From contig JAPEIS010000001.1 in assembly GCA_029531795.1 (NCBI GenBank), positions 372,001 through 436,000 on the forward strand: a DNA stretch of 64,000 nt, given 5' to 3'. The stretch is from Sclerotinia nivalis (taxonomy: Eukaryota; Ascomycota; Leotiomycetes; Helotiales; Sclerotiniaceae). Positions within the stretch are counted from its first letter, which is position 1. Each line of letters starts with the position of its first letter. Below the pieces are notes generated by a model. The model ran no database searches. It was not told the origin of the DNA and worked only from the letters and a program-made list of their open reading frames with translations. A program made the translations under genes and the position numbers. Below are positions 59,401 through 64,000 of the stretch, piece by piece.

Positions 59401-62040
59401 AACGTTGTATATGTCTTTCTTTAGAATGGTGGTGGCGACGACGACGAGGTTACCATTTTAATCCACCATCATCACATACTAGTCGTGTTGTGCGGCGGCT
59501 TCATCCAAGTCTCAATCCCATCTCTTCTATGTTACACCAGCACTCTAAATACCTATCTAGGTAGGTAATATCAACACTCAAACCAGAGTCACACACTCCG
59601 TTAACATTATCCTATCTTCCTTTATCCCAAATATCTCTGATCTTTTCTCCCCAAACTTTTTCCGTTTCCCCTATCTGAGGAAACTTCTCTTGATTTTATA
59701 TATACTTCCTCCAATCTCTATCTTTCCCAATACTGTCCTTTCCTCCTTTCTTCGCTTCATCAAGAGTGCCCACTATATTCACTTTCTCTCCTCTCCTCCC
59801 ACCGATACATCTAAACAACCACAAAATCCATAGCTAATAATTGAGTGTTTGGCGCAGAGCGATCACCCAACTACTCCCCTTACCCACCGCAAACAGAATA
59901 TTAGCCATAGGTGGCTAGGTAGCTACAGAACGCGCACCTGCGAAGGAAACAGCGCCACCAGTCATCCTTTTGCTATTTTAAGTAAGTATCTCAAGCAAGC
60001 AAACCATTGCATTTATGAGTTTATGAGTTTTAAAGAGATATCCCATATTGTATACATGCTCATCCATCTTTAATTGTATTAATATTGTTGAGATATTAAA
60101 TAGATAGATAAATAGATTTCTTAAAATATATTACCTAGATAATATGTATCCTAAATCTAAATACTCATTGATCTGTATTACTAGTAGCCACCATCGATAC
60201 TACTTGTACTAAATACCTATTCCCTCACCAATATCAAATTTCTCTTCCTTTTCCCAAATTATATATCTATTAGTTTAGTACTCATACTCAACTCTCTAAT
60301 TCATCATCTACTAGATAGTTAAATGTACTTATTGTTTGATCAATATAAGTCTAATATTGAATATTATCTCGTGTATATATTTTACTCTTTCTTTCTTTTC
60401 CTTCTTCTCCTCTTCTCCTCTCTGTTATTCAGTTATTCTTTTATTTTCTTATGTTTTAATAATAATATCCTCCCTAACTTCTCAAACTCTCAATTCTCAA
60501 ATTCTCAAATTCTCAACTCAATTTTCATCCCTCAAACTCCCCAAACTCTTAAAACCCCAATATTCCAAATTCCTAAACTTATCAACTTATATCTCTTATT
60601 CTTATCATCATCCTCAACTCTAGACTTATATCACCTCATCCTCATCCTAGATTCTCAAGTCTCAACTATCAGCTTTCAACTCTTCAAAATCCCAAACTCA
60701 CACGTTTTATCTCCCTCCTCATCTCATCTCCTCTCTTATTCCGTTATCATTATTCTTTAATATCCTCAACCCTCATCTCTCAACTCTCTACATTCCAAAA
60801 TTCCAAAATCCTAAACTCTTAAAATTCTAAACTCACATCCCTTATTCTCATCCTCATCCTTCCCTTCTTCCTCTCCGCTCAACAATATCCTTCCTCAACT
60901 CTCAAAATATTATTCTACATCCATCTTCCAACTTCCAATTTAAATCAACTTACACCAACTGGAATCACTTCATATATCTATAACTCATATCCATTCATAT
61001 ATCCATATATCCATCAATCATACACACTCATCCATTATATACTCTATCTACCTATCATAGAACCACCTACCTACCTATCTACCTAGGTATAGTATCCACT
61101 TCTCTCTTCTAATAATTTTCTTCTTGTACTTAATTTTCTCCCACTCCCGCCATTCATTCTCATTTTTCCAACTTCACATTTATTCCGCCTATTCTTCCTC
61201 TTCCCTTCACCCTCTTCTATTCCCCCCTTTCCTTTCACTCTTCCCCTTCTGCCCCTAAACCATTAATCATTATATACATGTAATTACTCCACCCCACTCC
61301 ACCCCACTCCATCCCATCATATCTATTAAATCCTTATTTTATCCTATCCCCTTTGTCATTTCTCATCCCCTCGCAAATCTCAAAGCCGCAAATCTCATCC
61401 CCCCTCAAATCCCCAATCTGGTGTTTCCAAAGAAGAAGAAAAGGGGATAGTTAGGAAATAAAAAAAGGTTTAATGAATAAGAGTTTTCGAATTATCAAGG
61501 ATTATCTCAATACTACTACCTGATGTACTGATACCTTTTATCGAGTGTATGATATACGGATTCATTTTATAAATTATTGATAAATCCCCGCCCCTTCATT
61601 CTAACAAAAAAGAGGAGTAAACCAAGAATCATATATATATCACAATTTTCATCTCATTTCATTTCTTCATTTCCTCATGAACTTAAATATTAGCTAATAT
61701 CTAGCAAAAGCAAAAATGTAATTCCGATTCCGAAAAATAAGTATTTGGAAAGCTGAAGTACCTATCTATAGCTATAAGTTATTATGTTATTACGAACGTG
61801 TAATGTGCAATATGATATAATACGATCCAGCTATACTACACTACAACGAAAATGCAAATATTCCTTCTTATCCCATATACATAGCCAGCCTGATTAAATT
61901 GCTCTTCGAACGAACCCTTGAAATCCATGCTATTGTTTTGAGATTAGCTATCCTTTTTTCTTTCTCTTTTTTTTGCAAGGCAACAAGAGTAGTGTTTTAT
62001 TTTGCATCCGAACCCTCAAGTCTATCCGGCCATTACGAAA
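56452..62040. other. 5.6-kb gene-poor interval
   Basis: No convincing protein gene. It should contain the Tps3 promoter at its left end and the Pch2 3' flank at its right. A 10-nt tandem repeat lies at 58113-58153, an ATAAGACGC repeat at about 57908-57945, and a strongly pyrimidine-rich plus strand from about 59560 to 61420. Frames at 57209-57750, 58391-59294 and 60323-60760 show no domain; the last is simple TTCT/TCTC-rich sequence. A long untranslated leader or noncoding transcript is possible. Confidence 0.55.
58113..58153. repeat. CTCGCTCTGC tandem repeat
   Basis: Almost four copies of a 10-nt unit CTCGCTCTGC, the first with TT for CT at its start. Confidence 0.85.
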
Positions 62041-63879
62041 TTACTCATCTTTTTTCGCAACGTAGTAATAGTAATGTTTTGCACTAGGTTGTACTCTAGC
62101 TTCTAGTTCCGATGGTTTTCGCTTCTGAAGTACTCTTGCACTCAATAAATCCTGGACAAATTTCTCGATGCAATCTAAAGCGACATCTAATGTTAATGAC
62201 TTATTTGGTCGGGCGCATTTCATCAAAGCCTGTTCGGGGATCTGTGTTAGGAATCGACCGGATATACCGAGTTTATTCTTTGCGGTGGGAGAGTTCAATT
62301 GCATGATGATGTTGAGTAACTTGCCGGTGGCAGAATCGTTCTGGAAGGCTGAATAGAGCGTGGCTTCTTGCCAGGATTGTATCAACTGCGTGGGATCGAG
62401 GAGGGTCGATAGATCGGCAATGATGATCTCTCTTCTCACGAGCTCTAACACACTGGCTTTTAAGATCTTGTATTGGGATTCCTCCGATGGTGGCTGAAAT
62501 GGAATTTGAATGGCGCATCGATCGACAAATGCTTCGTCAAGACAATCGATCATGTTTGAAGTCGACATGAAAACAACATTTGGACATGTCATGACCCGAT
62601 CGAATCCAGTGAGTAGAGCATTGGTAGCTCGTAGTGAATCTTGAGCTTCTCCATGCATAACACCAGAGTGCCTGGATACAGCAATGGATTCAACCTCATC
62701 AATCAATACAATGATGATGCGTCTTGGGTCGTTTTGGCACATAATTTTGACCTTGGTAAGTAAATCATCGACTTGAGTCGCACTTTCGCTATAGTATTTG
62801 GATAGAAGAGTCGCTGTCTTGACTTGGATGAGTTTCGTATGTGGAAATGTTTCGACCAAACGAATGGCTAATCGTTGTGCAATTGCTTGGCAAATTGTTG
62901 TCTTTCCAGTTCCTGGAGGACCTAAAATTGACGAGGCACCACCTAGCCATCATTGCACAAATGGCAATGATGGTCATTGGCAGCCCCATAAACATTAGAA
63001 TTAACTCTAACTATTACGAGTGCCGTGGATTGTGAAGGACCCACCATAAAACAAAGCCATTGGATTCATTCTCTTCTTTGCAGGTCCAGCATCCGCGGAA
63101 AAGGTGACTATTTGACGTCAATCAGCATTCAACGAACATTAATATTCCAGAAAGATGTACGTACGCATGTTTGATATCATCCACGAGAGATCTTCCTTGT
63201 GATTTTGATCAAATATAAGCCTGTGCAGTATTAGCCGACAAGAACGTTTGATGTACATTATTTCAAATTTACTCCTCCCATTTACCATCAAAGTCGTGAT
63301 GAGGCATATCGAAAACTTCAGCAGATGGTATCTCTGGATCATCATATGCATCATTTGAATTCGTGCTATCGGAGCCTTCAAATGAACGTGGTGGTGGTGG
63401 TGGAACACCATGCATCTTGTAGACACAAAAACGGCTCAATACATCTCGAAGTGTAAGATGGCTTGGTTTTTCTTGATTTTCAATGGCAATGATCTCGACT
63501 GGTACTAGAGACTCTATCTCTTGACTCGCCCATAACTTCCAAGCATCACTCAATTCTGTAGATGAGAGATAAGAGTTTATTCCAACAACGAAAATCATAT
63601 CATGCAGGAAGACTTACGTGCGAGGAGAGGCAACATGTCAATATCAATGTTGCAGATGATATTCTCAACTTCTAGCTCTTGTATGAGTTCAGAGAGTTGA
63701 GTGTGAGCCTAATGTATCAAGTGTTAGTTGGACTATCAAACCGAAATTGGGATTTTCTTTCTCCGTACAAGTTTCAAGTGATTGGAATTCAATTCATCCT
63801 CGATACACGTTCGGAGTCTTGCCTCAAAAATGACAGTGGGCCTTTCAGAAATTGGCAGGGTGGGACCATTATTCTCCAT
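62041..63879 (-). CDS. pch2: Pch2/TRIP13 AAA+ ATPase
   Basis: Remodels HORMA-domain proteins, controlling the meiotic recombination checkpoint and, in many organisms, the spindle checkpoint. Six exons (63879..63769, 63708..63618, 63555..63273, 63220..63165, 63107..63045, 62921..62041) join in frame to 494 aa, so the gene is complete within the window. The N-terminal part has a proline run (GVPPPPPRSF). The KWEELIFD segment just ahead of the ATPase core is typical of the family. Walker A is GPPGTGKT (202-209), rebuilt across intron 5; Walker B is IIIVLIDEVES (Asp276, Glu277). Sensor and Arg-finger elements are seen in MSTSNMIDCLDEAFVDRCA. Introns of about 55-125 nt cluster in the 5' half. Confidence 0.95.
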
Positions 63880-64000
63880 TGTGACTCGATTTATTATCTC
63901 ACTTTTATCATATCAGAGGTACGATGGTAATATAAGTGAGAATCGATGTTGATGTGAGGAGTATCAGTAAAATAGAGTTTGATGAGATGAGGAAGAGTAC

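Noticed and set aside
59849..60073. Possible first exon (74 codons, GCGCAGAGCGATCACC region)
   Set aside because: No ATG at the start, and no following exon was found in the next 2 kb.
60323..60760. Plus-strand frame of 145 codons with hydrophobic start
   Set aside because: The sequence is simple pyrimidine-rich DNA and the apparent membrane segment is a by-product of TTC/CTT/CTC codons.

Overview
The window is nuclear DNA of a filamentous ascomycete. The genes carry short GT-AG introns, mostly 50-180 nt. The gene content is typical of Pezizomycotina: a fungal phytochrome kinase, a HET-domain protein, a Zn2Cys6 regulator and long gaps with AT-rich blocks. The closeness of several proteins to what I recall of Leotiomycetes (Botrytis/Sclerotinia type) is an inference that I could not test. 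I rebuilt exon structures by hand from splice signals, reading frame and family alignment. Seventeen genes give continuous frames after splicing, and one further gene is a clear pseudogene.

Layout. 0.6-5.6 kb: glucosamine-6-phosphate deaminase (minus) diverging from a hexokinase-family gene of the N-acetylglucosamine-kinase (Hxk3) type (plus); together they look like part of a GlcNAc catabolic cluster. 6.2-9.3 kb: an Srs2/UvrD-type helicase. 12.2-14.6 kb: a transcription factor with C2H2 fingers and a Zn2Cys6 cluster. 15.6-16.1 kb: an AT-rich block framed by a 12-bp inverted repeat, like a MITE. 16.8-20.8 kb: a complete phytochrome histidine kinase (minus). 24.1-27.7 kb: a HET-domain gene converging on an unrecognised gene. 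29.3-33.2 kb: an intact BTB gene followed by a BTB pseudogene. The pseudogene is broken by two related insertions, each with its own target-site duplication and an (AATC)n tail. 35-36 kb: an unrecognised proline/glutamine-rich protein gene. 37.1-37.3 kb: a 44-bp-arm inverted repeat.

37.8-56.5 kb is the housekeeping half: proteasome alpha7 (Pre10), a histidine-phosphatase-family protein, a Pho80-like cyclin, proteasome beta1 (Pre3), an Erv2-like sulfhydryl oxidase, a branched-chain aminotransferase and the regulatory subunit of trehalose synthase (Tps3/Tsl1). A 5.6-kb gene-poor, pyrimidine-rich interval follows, and then a Pch2/TRIP13 AAA+ ATPase that lies wholly inside the right edge.

Most genes appear functionally independent. 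The exceptions are the GlcNAc pair, the two proteasome subunits (which share an 8-mer upstream), the divergent Erv2/aminotransferase pair with a shared 0.67-kb promoter, and the HET gene with its convergent neighbour. I found no tRNA, rRNA or CRISPR array that I could support by eye.
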